Positions 1 through 8,300 of a stretch of DNA of 64,000 nt are shown here, one piece after another; position 1 is the first letter of the stretch, and each line of letters begins with the position of its first letter. The notes beneath the pieces are model-generated. The model saw nothing but the letters and a program-made list of their open reading frames with translations. It did not search any database and was not told the origin of the DNA. The stretch covers positions 49,103 through 113,102 of the forward strand of contig URRR01000006.1 of assembly GCA_900550365.1 (NCBI GenBank), read 5' to 3'. The DNA is from an uncultured Prevotella sp. GTDB lineage: Bacteria > Bacteroidota > Bacteroidia > Bacteroidales > Bacteroidaceae. A program made the translations under genes and the position numbers.

Positions 1-513
1 ACAGTCCACCTTGTCGGTGCAATATTCCTCGGCTTTCTCCTTCGTATAGCTCAGCGGAACAGCCCTCATGTCGTCAATGTTCCTGTTCCAGAAGTCCATG
101 AAGTCGGCCGGTTCCTTAGTATATGGCCGTATCTTGTCCACAGAGAAGCCAACCTTTATGTGGTGTCCGTAAGCCTTTCCGTCAACCTCGGCTGTCAGAC
201 GGAGGTCACGGAAGCCAGGAGTTTGCCTCGTTCCCATGTCTATTACGGCTCTGCCTTGTTTCAATTTGACCGTTCCTTTACGGTCAGACGGCAGTATGTC
301 GTCGGCAATTTCATACTTCACTTCGGCGTCTCTCGGCACACCGTATTTATACAGTTGCACTTCGATACGCGCCTTTTCGCCCGTCTGGTAAAGCCAGTCG
401 GCATGGTCGGGCACGGTAACCCACAGATAGTCTGAACGGTAAGGATAGTTCTCGGCAATGCCGTTTAGGCTTACGGCAACAGCCATAAGCAAGCTGAATA
501 GCAGTCGTTTCAT
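1..513 (-). CDS. Acetylxylan esterase (AXE1/CE7 type), 5' part only
   Basis: The reading frame is open from ATG at 511-513 to the window edge, giving 171 N-terminal residues; the rest lies outside. A signal peptide is evident (MKRLLFSLLMAVAVSLNG). The next part is a beta-rich N-terminal domain (ENYPYRSDYLWVTVPDHADW). It is followed by PADFMDFWNRNIDDMRAVPL, which matches the start of the AXE1 esterase domain in Bacteroidales acetylxylan esterases. Family knowledge: these exported alpha/beta hydrolases remove acetyl groups from xylan or other sugars. The catalytic Ser, Asp and His would be in the missing part, so activity cannot be judged. The upstream side (514-803) is repeat DNA with no clear promoter. 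Confidence 0.7.
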   Translation of the reverse strand, partial: MKRLLFSLLMAVAVSLNGIAENYPYRSDYLWVTVPDHADWLYQTGEKARIEVQLYKYGVPRDAEVKYEIADDILPSDRKGTVKLKQGRAVIDMGTRQTPGFRDLRLTAEVDGKAYGHHIKVGFSVDKIRPYTKEPADFMDFWNRNIDDMRAVPLSYTKEKAEEYCTDKVDC

Positions 514-803
514 GATTTAAAGATTTGTTTTCGTATCTGCAAAAATACGAAATTTAATTAAGAATTAAGAGGGAAGAAGTAAGAAAAGGAGAAAAGTAGT
601 AAGGAGAGAAGGAGTAAGTAGTAAGGAGAGAAGTGGTAAGTAGTAAGGAGAGAAGGAGTAAGTAGTAATGAGAAAGGGGAGAAAGAAGGAAGAAAAAGAG
701 CCTGTTTTATTTGGCTTGGCATATTTTCTTAATTCTTCCTTCTTAACTCTTAATTTCTTTACTCCTTACTACTTTACTCCTTTTCTACTTTTTCTTAATT
801 CCT
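514..803. repeat. Intergenic palindrome with tandem-repeat arms
   Basis: The left arm (about 560-700) is purine-rich, with near-tandem copies of an 18-bp unit (GTAGTAAGGAGAGAAGGA). The right arm (about 728-800) is its pyrimidine-rich counterpart (TTCTTAATTCTTCCTTCTTA, then TTTACTCCTTACTACTTTAC). Between them is a non-repetitive centre containing TTTGGCTTGGCATATTTTCT. No gene is evident. It separates the esterase start from the end of the AraC gene, so it could also end transcription of the AraC pair. Confidence 0.7.
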
Positions 804-1691
804 TTACTTTCTGTATTCGTCAGGTGTACAGCCGGTTATTTTCTTGAAAACGGTGCTGAAACATCCCTTTGTGCAGAATCCGAGCAGTGACGATATTTCG
901 TCGACAGGCTGGTCAGAGCCGATGAGCAGCTCCTTGGCCAGTTGTATGCGGCGCAGCTGAACGTACTCGCTGACGGTCTTGCCCGTCTCGTTTTTCAGCA
1001 TGTCGTTAAGGTATTCGGCCGACATGTTGAGGCGCGGAGCCAGCCGTCCGGCCGTAGGCAGTCCCTTCGTTGCGGCCGTTCCGGAAGTGAAGTACTGGCT
1101 GATGAGGCCGTCGAGCGTGCTGATGGCCTCCACGTTGGCGTTGTGGCGGGTGATAAACTGGCGGTTATAGAAGCGGCGGCAGTAGTTAAGCAGCAGTTCT
1201 ATCGACGTGCTGATAATGGTCTTGCTGTATTCATCTATGCCCCAGCACAGCTCGTCACTGATGCAGCCGAGACACCGCTTTATCACCTTCTCCTCACAAC
1301 ACGAGATGTGGAGAGCCTCCTCCGGGCGGTACTTGAAGAACGAATACTCCTTCAGCCGCATGCCCAGCGGGGTGTACATGACAAGGTTAGGGTGGAAAAT
1401 CAGCATCTTGCCGTCGTTGGTAGAGAGGTCAACCTCCTTTGACGGCGTGATGAACAGCAGCGTGCCGTCAGAATAGTCATAGTACTTCTGGCCGTATTTG
1501 TCGCTGTCCTCGGCATGGTGCTTGAACACGATTGCATAACAGTCGGTCTTGATGTGGCTACGTTCGCACGGGGCCGACATGTCTATCAGGCTGACGAGCG
1601 GGTGCAGTGTCTCCTTGTGGTAGGCGCGGTTACACTCGCATACATAGTTGGTAGGTGTGCCTGACTGGCACATATCTCCTCTTGTCTTCAT
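804..1691 (-). CDS. AraC-family transcriptional regulator, cysteine-rich
   Basis: 295 residues. The C-terminal ~100 residues carry the two-helix-turn-helix AraC DNA-binding domain (core MSAEYLNDMLKNETGKTVSE, ending FKKITGCTPDEYRK). The N-terminal ~180 residues are a ligand or partner domain with no recognised effector site. It resembles the next upstream gene over most of its length (shared YSFF..., IELLL.YC.RFY.RQFITR, T.A...GLPT), so the pair looks like a tandem duplication. It contains about 14 cysteines, many near the N-terminus and in the second recognition region, far more than its neighbour. The 27-nt gap to the upstream AraC gene suggests co-transcription. The regulated genes are not clear; the esterase downstream is a candidate. 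Confidence 0.85.
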   Translation of the reverse strand: MKTRGDMCQSGTPTNYVCECNRAYHKETLHPLVSLIDMSAPCERSHIKTDCYAIVFKHHAEDSDKYGQKYYDYSDGTLLFITPSKEVDLSTNDGKMLIFHPNLVMYTPLGMRLKEYSFFKYRPEEALHISCCEEKVIKRCLGCISDELCWGIDEYSKTIISTSIELLLNYCRRFYNRQFITRHNANVEAISTLDGLISQYFTSGTAATKGLPTAGRLAPRLNMSAEYLNDMLKNETGKTVSEYVQLRRIQLAKELLIGSDQPVDEISSLLGFCTKGCFSTVFKKITGCTPDEYRK

Positions 1692-1718
1692 CTGTCTGTG
1701 TTGTCAGTTACGGTGCTC

Positions 1719-2624
1719 TTACGCTTCAGTGCGTCGGTATTCGCTCGGCGTCATGCCTGTATAGCGCTTGAAATAGCGGTTGAAGTGCTGTGAATACTGG
1801 AATCCGAGGGCGTAGCTTATCTCGTTTACGGTCTTTGTTGTGCTGAGCAGCTGTTCCTTTGCCATGTCGATAATCTTGCCCTGGATGTATTCCTGTGGGG
1901 TGCGTCCGGTCTCTTTTTTGATAAGGTCGCCGAAGTAATTGGGCGACAGAAAACATTTCTCGGCGAAATATTTCACTGTTGGCAGTCCGTTGACAGCTGC
2001 CGTGTTGCCTTGGAAATACGTGTCAAGCTCGTTCTCAAAGCGGCTCAGAATGTCGCGGTTGGCCACTTTGCGGGTGATAAACTGGCGCTCGTAGAACCTC
2101 ATGCAGTAGTCGAGCAGCAGCTCGATGTTGCGGCAAATCAGCTTCTTGCTGTGCCCGTCAATGGGTCTGTTTATCTCTATCTTAATCTTTTCTATGCAGT
2201 CCTTGTATATTTCTTTTTCCTGTTCAGACAGGTGGAGAGCCTCGCGTGACGAATAAGAGAAGAACGAGTACTGCTTGATTTCATGTCCGAGCGACGTGCC
2301 GCGGATAAGGTCCGGATGAAACAGCAGTCCGATGGCGTTGGGCTTGAAGTCCGGTCTGAGCTTGAAACTCACCACCTGACCGGGAGCAAAGCTCGTTACC
2401 GTGCCTTCCTGATAGTCGTAAGGCATGCGCCCGTAAGTGATGTCTCCGCAGTAGGTCTGCTTCAGAAAGAGGGCGTAAACGCCGTAGTTGATGGTCGTCT
2501 CGCCACGGAAGGGGTAGTGCTCAAGGTCTTTTTCGTTGACGACAGTCACCAGAGGGTGCCTTGTCTCGATGCCCATTACCCTGTTGTAGTCGTCGATAGA
2601 GTCAATTCTTATTATCTTTTCCAT
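1719..2624 (-). CDS. AraC-family transcriptional regulator
   Basis: 301 residues with a C-terminal AraC HTH domain (CFLSPNYFGDLIKKETGRTP, then YALGFQYSQHFNRYFKRYTG, MTPSEYRR). The N-terminal half looks like a cupin-type sensing domain (FAPGQVVSFKLRP, LLFHPDLIRGTSLG). It is the likely parent-type copy of the tandem AraC pair, because its HTH keeps the usual ALGF..S.F.R.FK pattern. It is first in a two-gene transcription unit with the cysteine-rich paralogue. A -7-like box lies at 2653-2660. Similar Bacteroidales regulators control small sugar or stress genes, but the target here is unknown. Confidence 0.88.
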   Translation of the reverse strand: MEKIIRIDSIDDYNRVMGIETRHPLVTVVNEKDLEHYPFRGETTINYGVYALFLKQTYCGDITYGRMPYDYQEGTVTSFAPGQVVSFKLRPDFKPNAIGLLFHPDLIRGTSLGHEIKQYSFFSYSSREALHLSEQEKEIYKDCIEKIKIEINRPIDGHSKKLICRNIELLLDYCMRFYERQFITRKVANRDILSRFENELDTYFQGNTAAVNGLPTVKYFAEKCFLSPNYFGDLIKKETGRTPQEYIQGKIIDMAKEQLLSTTKTVNEISYALGFQYSQHFNRYFKRYTGMTPSEYRRTEA

Positions 2625-2652
2625 ATCCGCTCGCTTTGTCTTTTATCAACGG

Positions 2653-2660
2653 CAAAGATA
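2653..2660 (-). promoter_or_regulatory. Putative -7 box of the AraC pair
   Basis: Read on the minus strand this is TATCTTTG, an exact match to the Bacteroidetes -7 consensus TAnnTTTG, 28 nt before the start codon of the gene at 1719-2624. No TTTG is seen 19 nt further upstream, so the -33 element is weak or absent. Confidence 0.45.
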
Positions 2661-2719
2661 AGATTTATTTCCAACACATGCTGTACATTTATTACAGATT
2701 TTGTTACCGGAATTACTTT

Positions 2720-2975
2720 TAATAAGGAGTTAAAGGAGTTAAAGAAGTTATCACTCGCTTCGCTCGTTAGAAGTTAAAGTCGTATGTTTTGTTGCTTGCA
2801 TGGCAAATCTCCTTGTCTGCTCGTCTGCTTGTTCCTTGTCTGCTAAGTTAAAAGAAGTTATCACTCGCTTCGCTCGTTAGAAGTTAAAGCCGCATGCTTC
2901 ATTAGCAGACGAGGGACAAGCAGACGAGCAGACAAGGAGATATGCCGTTTTTCTTAATTCTTCCCTCTTAATTCT
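2720..2975. repeat. Composite intergenic repeat with inverted arms
   Basis: The stretch contains AGTTAAAGAAGTTATCACTC followed by the GC-rich GCTTCGCTCG cassette and TTAGAAGTTAAAG, twice (about 2730-2775 and 2847-2890). It also has GCTTGCATGGCAAATCTCCT (from about 2796), then octads of the GTCTGCTC type and their complements (GACAAGCAGACGAGCAGACA near 2915). The end is TTCTTAATTCTTCCCTCTTA. It shares its units with the 110-bp tandem repeat at 12311-12640, in inverted orientation. No gene is seen here. Confidence 0.75.
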
Positions 2976-2994
2976 TAACTAAAAACCTCTCTTC

Positions 2995-3086
2995 TGTAAC
3001 TGCTTGATAATCAGACGATTTGCAAAAGACGGCCTTTTAGCGTGCGATTGACGGCCTTTCGGAAAGCAAAAGACGGCCTTTTGCAA
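2995..3086 (+). repeat. REP-like double-hairpin element, copy A
   Basis: It begins with the TGCTTGATAATCAG flank. Hairpin-forming blocks GCAAAAGACGGCCTTTTAGC and GACGGCCTTTCGGAAAGCAA, then AAGACGGCCTTTTGC, follow. One of ten copies in this window. This one lies between divergently transcribed genes (AraC and the 3244 gene), so it cannot act as a simple end-of-operon terminator for both. Confidence 0.85.
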
Positions 3087-3243
3087 CGGAGGTGGATATC
3101 CATGCTCTGCCGGCAGACGGCGGTCAGGGCTTTTATATATCTGTTTGCGGGTTAAATTCACGGTAATCCGTTATTGTAGGAATCATGCTTTTGCATATTT
3201 TTGCGACATAAGATATATTATAATTTGATTAAAACGGAATATT

Positions 3244-3849
3244 ATGAAAAAAGCAATTAAGACACTTTGCGTTGCGGCCATAGCAATGTTCGCTATCCCG
3301 CAACATGCCGACGCACAGTTTTTCAAGAAACTGAAAGAGGCTGCCGCCAACGTAGTCAAGGAGACTATTGCGGGCGAGACAACGACAGAGAGCACCGCTG
3401 CGGCGACAAAAGAAACGGCGCCGGCCGTCAACTTCGTTACCTCGGCGTCTGGAGTAAGCGTGGGAAACCCCGCTGCGTCACACTTCGACCTTGAGTTTGT
3501 CGAGGCTGTTGGCAACAAGGCAAGCAATACGGTGACTATCTATGTCAAGGCGACAGCCAAAGACCTGAACTATTCGCAGGCGTATATCGGCGGGCGGAAT
3601 GACGGTAAGGCGTATGACGCCGACGGCAACGAATACAAGACCGGAAGCTATGGCGACGCCAAGGCATTGACCGTAGGTATTCCTGTAAAGTATGAGTTCG
3701 CAAAGTTTGAGAGAGTTCCCGCAACAGTTAACAAACTTCTCATTGTGTACGGCGGCTGGTATCTGGATGCAAACAGTCGCAGCACGTCAGGCCTTAACTT
3801 CACGAAAGAGGCCATACAGCTGAAGAATGTGCCCATAACATGGGAATAG
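3244..3849 (+). CDS. Secreted hypothetical protein
   Basis: 201 residues with a clear signal peptide (MKKAIKTLCVAAIAMFAIPQ, cleavage probably after HADA). A short amphipathic segment follows (FFKKLKEAAANVVKET), then a low-complexity Thr/Ala/Glu linker (TTTESTAAATKETAP). The C-terminal domain of about 120 residues looks beta-rich (NTVTIYVKATAKD, YGGWYLDAN). I do not recognise the family and assign no function. Upstream, an approximate promoter (TTTG near 3200, TATAATTTG ending near 3227) fits the start at 3244. A strong hairpin follows the stop. It stands alone, with divergent AraC genes on one side and convergent CHR transporters on the other. Confidence 0.75.
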   Translation: MKKAIKTLCVAAIAMFAIPQHADAQFFKKLKEAAANVVKETIAGETTTESTAAATKETAPAVNFVTSASGVSVGNPAASHFDLEFVEAVGNKASNTVTIYVKATAKDLNYSQAYIGGRNDGKAYDADGNEYKTGSYGDAKALTVGIPVKYEFAKFERVPATVNKLLIVYGGWYLDANSRSTSGLNFTKEAIQLKNVPITWE

Positions 3850-3871
3850 AAAAGCATGGGAAAACAATGAA

Positions 3872-3917
3872 GTCCCCTTATGTTGTCCGTGAGGACGGCA
3901 TAAGGGGACGCTTATTT
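3872..3917 (+). terminator. Intrinsic terminator after the 3244 gene
   Basis: An 11-bp perfect stem pairs GTCCCCTTATG (3872-3882) with CATAAGGGGAC (3899-3909). A smaller inner stem GTCC/GGAC surrounds GTGA. The sequence GCTTATTTTAAT follows. Since the chromate transporter gene ends at 3917 from the other side, the hairpin may serve both directions. Confidence 0.7.
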
Positions 3918-4492
3918 TAATAAAGAAGCAGCAGCCCTGCCGCTCCGGCATAGCATATCATGCGTATCGGATTAATCTTGAAGTGCATCGTGCCTACGAA
4001 CGACGCCACGAAAAGGAAGCAACTGATCCAGAACTGCCAGGGGTTGACGTCGGGTGCGCTGAAGTTCTCTTCGGTCATCAGCAGCAGTGTGGCGGCGGCC
4101 AGCAGACCTACAACAGCCGGACGGAGACCGGAGAATATGCTCTGAACGAACTGCGTGTTCATGTATTTCAGCAGTATCTTGGCTATCAGTATCATCAGGA
4201 TGAACGACGGCAACACCAGCGCGAACGTGGCCGTAGCGCTGCCGAGGATTGACATCCCGTAGCCGAAGCCGGCATTGTGCACGGCCGTGTAGCCGCAGTA
4301 AGTGGCCGAGTTGATGCCTATCGGGCCGGGGGTCATCTGGCTGATGGCCACAATGTCGGTAAACTCTGACGTGGTGAGCCAGCCGTGGTTGTGGACAACC
4401 TCGCCCTGAATTAACGACAACATGCCGTAACCTCCGCCGAAACCGAACAGCCCGATTTGGAAAAACGTAATGAAAAGCTCAAGAAATATCAT
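3917..4492 (-). CDS. Chromate transporter (CHR domain), half-size subunit
   Basis: 191 residues, one CHR domain. The signature FFQIGLFGFGGGYGMLSLIQ is near the N-terminus, followed by DIVAISQMTPGPIGINSATY, the conserved PGP segment of the family. About five or six membrane segments are visible. Bacteria encode either a fused two-domain protein of about 400 residues or two short proteins that work as a pair; the next upstream gene (4716-5261) is the partner. Chromate or sulfate transport is the family annotation; the natural substrate in anaerobes is not established. The start at 4492 places the CHR motif at residues 9-28, typical for the family. Confidence 0.88.
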   Translation of the reverse strand: MIFLELFITFFQIGLFGFGGGYGMLSLIQGEVVHNHGWLTTSEFTDIVAISQMTPGPIGINSATYCGYTAVHNAGFGYGMSILGSATATFALVLPSFILMILIAKILLKYMNTQFVQSIFSGLRPAVVGLLAAATLLLMTEENFSAPDVNPWQFWISCFLFVASFVGTMHFKINPIRMICYAGAAGLLLLY

Positions 4493-4495
4493 CGC

Positions 4496-4706
4496 ATTTA
4501 ATTAAGAATTAAGAGTTAATAATTAAGAAAATGGTTTGGAGTCAAGGAGTTGAAGGGAGTTAAGGAGTTAAGACATTTGCTTGTTTCAGTTAAGAATTTA
4601 AGGAAAGCCAATTAAGAAAAAAGAGTGTGAAGTAAGATTATATCCTGGCCGTATGATTAATTCGCCTTGCATGTTTTCTTAATTCTTCATTCTTAACTCT
4701 TAATCC
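4496..4706. repeat. Intergenic heptad-repeat palindrome between the CHR genes
   Basis: The left part has AATTAAGAATTAAGAGTTAA and GGAGTTAAGGAGTTAAG. The right part has TTTTCTTAATTCTTCATTCT then TAACTCTTAATCC, its complement type. The centre contains CGCCTTGCATG. The element lies inside what would be the CHR operon, so it would be transcribed and fold into a long RNA hairpin. No gene is evident. Confidence 0.7.
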
Positions 4707-4715
4707 CACGTTTTC

Positions 4716-5261
4716 TCATTCCGTCGGCTTGATGTACTTGCCGTACACGAAACCGCCGATGCCCGCTATCAGTATGACGTAAATAGGAGACACTCCGAGC
4801 ATCCATATCGCCAGCGCGCAGGCAATAGGTATCCAGCAGTTGGTGAGCGTTATCTTGGCGCTCTTGGCCATGTTGAACGTCGGCACGGCTATAAGAGCAA
4901 CCACGGTGGGGCGTATTCCGCGGAATATCGCCGCCACAACCTTGTTGTCCTCAAACTGATGGAAGAACATCGCGATAGCCAGTATGATAAGAAACGAGGG
5001 CAGGGCAGTGCCAAGTGCCATGCACAACGCGCCTCTCAGCTTGCGCAGACGGTAACCTATGAACACACTGATGTTTATCGCCATGACGCCAGGACAGCTC
5101 TGGGCAACAGCTATCATGTCGAGAAAGTCATCCTTGGTTATCCATTTATGTTTGTCAACTACCTCCGTCTCAATAATCGGAATCATGGCATATCCGCCTC
5201 CAAGGGTGAACAGGCCTATCTTGAAAAACGTCTTGAAACTGTCTAAATAAAAGTTGGACAT
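4716..5261 (-). CDS. Chromate transporter (CHR domain), half-size subunit
   Basis: 181 residues from the ATG at 5259-5261 (MSNFYLDSFKTFFKIGLFTL). An in-frame upstream ATG at 5330 would add 23 residues encoded by repeat DNA and is unlikely to be used. The CHR motif GGGYAMIPIIETEVV and the conserved SCPGVMAINISVFIGYRLR segment are present, with about five hydrophobic segments. It pairs with the 191-residue CHR protein downstream; the two differ in sequence as expected for the N- and C-terminal halves of the fused form. It follows purL on the same strand, separated by a repeat element. Confidence 0.88.
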   Translation of the reverse strand: MSNFYLDSFKTFFKIGLFTLGGGYAMIPIIETEVVDKHKWITKDDFLDMIAVAQSCPGVMAINISVFIGYRLRKLRGALCMALGTALPSFLIILAIAMFFHQFEDNKVVAAIFRGIRPTVVALIAVPTFNMAKSAKITLTNCWIPIACALAIWMLGVSPIYVILIAGIGGFVYGKYIKPTE

Positions 5262-5268
5262 AATTGTA

Positions 5269-5361
5269 TTGAGTGAAAAACTAAAAGTGAAAAGTGAAGA
5301 GTGAAAAATCCGGATGCCTGATTTCCGCATGCGGATTCTTCACTTTTCACTCTTCACTTCT
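5269..5361. repeat. Heptad-repeat palindrome at the 3' edge of purL
   Basis: The left arm is TTGAGTGAAAAACTAAAAGT then GAAAAGTGAAGAGTGAAAAA. The centre is TCCGGATGCCTGATTTCCGC then ATGCGGA. The right arm is TTCTTCACTTTTCACTCTTC then ACTT. The arms are complementary with a period of 7. It ends 5 nt from the purL stop. It shares its TTGAGTGAA edge and the 15-mer GGATTCTTCACTTTT with the insertion inside purL at 8184-8270. Confidence 0.8.
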
Positions 5362-5366
5362 CATGT

Positions 5367-8300
5367 TTATCTTGCTTCAATCCACTTGCGTGCATTGACA
5401 AACGCCTCAATCCACGGCGTAACGTCGTCGTTGCGGCGGTCAGCCGGGTACCATGCGTTCTGCCATGGGAATATCGCACGCTCGAGATGAGGCATCATCG
5501 CGAGGTGGCGTCCGTCAGCCGAGCAGATGCCGGCCACGGCGTAGTCAGAGCCGTTCGGGTTGCCCGGATACTCTGAGTAGTGGTATTTAGCCACGACGTT
5601 GTACTTGTCTTCGCCCTCAGGCAGATAGAACTTGCCTTCTCCGTGGGCCACCCAGATGCCGAGACTGCTGCCTGAAAGCGAGCCGAACATCACGCTGTTG
5701 TTCTGCGGAATGTCAAGACCGAGGAACGCACTCTCGAACTTCCGTGAGTCGTTATGCAGCATCTTGGCACGCTTCTCGTGCTCGGGATTGATGAGGTTAA
5801 GCTCTACCATGAGCTGGCAACCGTTGCATATGCCGAGCGAGAGGGTGTCCTTGCGGGCATAGAACTTGTCGAGAGCCTCTTTCGCTTTAGGGTTGAAGAG
5901 GAACGCTCCGGCCCATCCCTTGGCGCTGCCGAGCACGTCTGAGTTGGAGAAACCGCCGCAGAACACGATCATGTTGATGTCTTCCAGCGTCTCGCGGCCC
6001 GTGATAAGGTCGGTCATCATAACGTCCTTGACGTCAAATCCGGCAAGATACAGCGAGTAAGCCATCTCGCGTTCGCCGTTGGTTCCTTTCTCGCGGATGA
6101 TTGCCGCCTTGACTCCTGACGGCTCGCGGCGGTCCGCCGAAATGCCGTATTGTGACAGTTTGCCGGTGAACCCGTCGTTAAACTTCATCACGAGAGGCTG
6201 CTTCTTGTAGTTGTCGCGGCGTGCTTCGGCGCATCCGTTCATGCTCTGGTCGCGGTCAAGCAGGTATGAAGTCTTGTACCATACGTCGCGCATCGCGTCG
6301 ATATCGAACTCATGTGAGAAGCCGCCTTTGCTTATCTTGAGCTTGCGTGACGACGTTTCAGGACGCCCGATGCAGGCGTAGCAGATGCCGTTGTCGTCAA
6401 GCAGGTCCTCGAAATCGTCCTTGTGGCTGTCTGAAACCTGAACAATAACGCCTGGATTTTCGGCCATAAGTATCTTCACAATGTCCTCACAGTCGAACAT
6501 GTCGAGGCTTACGCTCATGCCGCCCTCCGTGTTTGCGAAGCACATCTCAAGCAATGTGGTCACCATGCCGCCTGCGCTGATGTCGTGGCCGGCCATAATC
6601 CAGCCGTTGTTTATCAGCTCCTGAACAGAGTTGAAGGCGTTACGGAAGTAGTCTGGGTTCTTCACCGTGGGCACATCATCACCCACCTTGCCGAGCGACT
6701 GGGCAAAAGCGCTGCCTCCGAGGCGCAGCTCATCGTAAGAGAAATCTATGTGGTAAAGGCTTGACTTGCCGTCGTTTACGAGTACGGGAGACACCACCTT
6801 GCGTATGTCTGACACCTGTCCTCCACTGCTTACGATGACCGTTCCCGGGCTGATAATCTTCTGTCCGTCGGGATATTGCTGGCTCATTGAGAGCGAATCC
6901 TTACCCGTCGGCACGTTCACTTTTATCGCACAGCAGAAGTCAGAGAGTGCTTTAACCGCGCTGTAGAGGCGCGCGTCCTCGCCCTCCTGCGAGCGGCAGG
7001 GCCACATCCAGTTGGCCGAGAGGCTTACGCTGTCGAGCCCTTCCTCAAGCGGAGCCCACACAATGTTGGTCAATGACTCAGCTACTGACAGCACGCTGCC
7101 GGCCTCCGGCGATGCCAGACCTGCCTGCGGAGCATGTCCGAGGGCTGTGGCGATGCCCTTGCGGCCACGGTAATCCAGCGCAACAACACCGCAGTCAGAG
7201 AGCGGAAGCTGTATGCGGCCCTGGCACTGCTGGCGGGCTATCTTGCCGGTGACGCTGCGGTCCACCTTGTTTGTCAGCCAGTCCTTACATGCTACGGCCT
7301 CAAGCTGGAGCACGCGGCCTACATATTCATCAAGCGCCGCACCCACATTGGAGTGTGCGTAACTTACGTTCTCATAATGTCTTACCACCGTGTTGTCCCT
7401 CATATATGTCTTGGGAGAGTGGCCGAACATCTGCGCCACGTCAAGGTCGAACGGCTTAACACCGTCGCCCTGCACAAAACTGAAGTGGGCGTCGCCCGTG
7501 GTTTCGCCTACGACATATAGCGGGGCGCGCTCGCGCTCGGCAATTTTGCGCACGTGTTCGATATGCTTTTCGTCAATCAAGAGACCCATTCGCTCCTGGC
7601 TCTCGTTGGCGATTATCTCCTTGCTTGACAGCGTTTTATCGCCGATAGGCAGCTTGGTCATGTCTATCTGGCCGCCGCATTCCTCAACAAGCTCGGACAG
7701 ACAGTTTACGTGACCTGCCGAACCGTGGTCGTGGATGCTGACAACGGGATTCACATCCTCCTCACAAAGGGCGCGCACAAGGTTGTATGCACGCTTCTGC
7801 ATCTCCGGGTTGGCACGCTGAACGGCGTTCAGCTCGATGCCGTTAGAGTAGCGTCCGGTGTCAACCGACGACACACTGCCGCCGCCGAGACCGATGCGGT
7901 AGTTGTCACCGCCTACAACCACAATCTTGTTTCCTTTCTTCGGCTCTTTCTTCAGACAGTCGCGCTTCGTTCCATAGCCCACACCTCCGGCAAGCATTAT
8001 TACCTTGTCGTAAGCGTACTTCTCGTCGCCTTCCTTATGTTCGAAGGTCAACACAGAACCGCAAATCAGCGGTTGGCCGAACTTGTTACCGAAATCTGAA
8101 GCACCGTTTGATGCCTTTATCAATATTTGTTCAGGCGTCTGATACAGCCATTTGCGCACGGGCAGAATGTCTTCCCAGTCCCTTTTGAGTGAAGAATTAA
8201 GAGTTAAGAGTGAAGAGTTGCCGCTTGCAGAGCCATTGGATTCTTCACTTTTCCCTTTCCCTTCTTCACTTAACCTCGGGTAAGCGGTCATGTAAACAGC

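Noticed and set aside
942..1442. Open frame of 166 codons on the plus strand within the AraC gene
   Set aside because: It lies opposite a clear AraC regulator, has no family motif, and is a GC-driven shadow frame.
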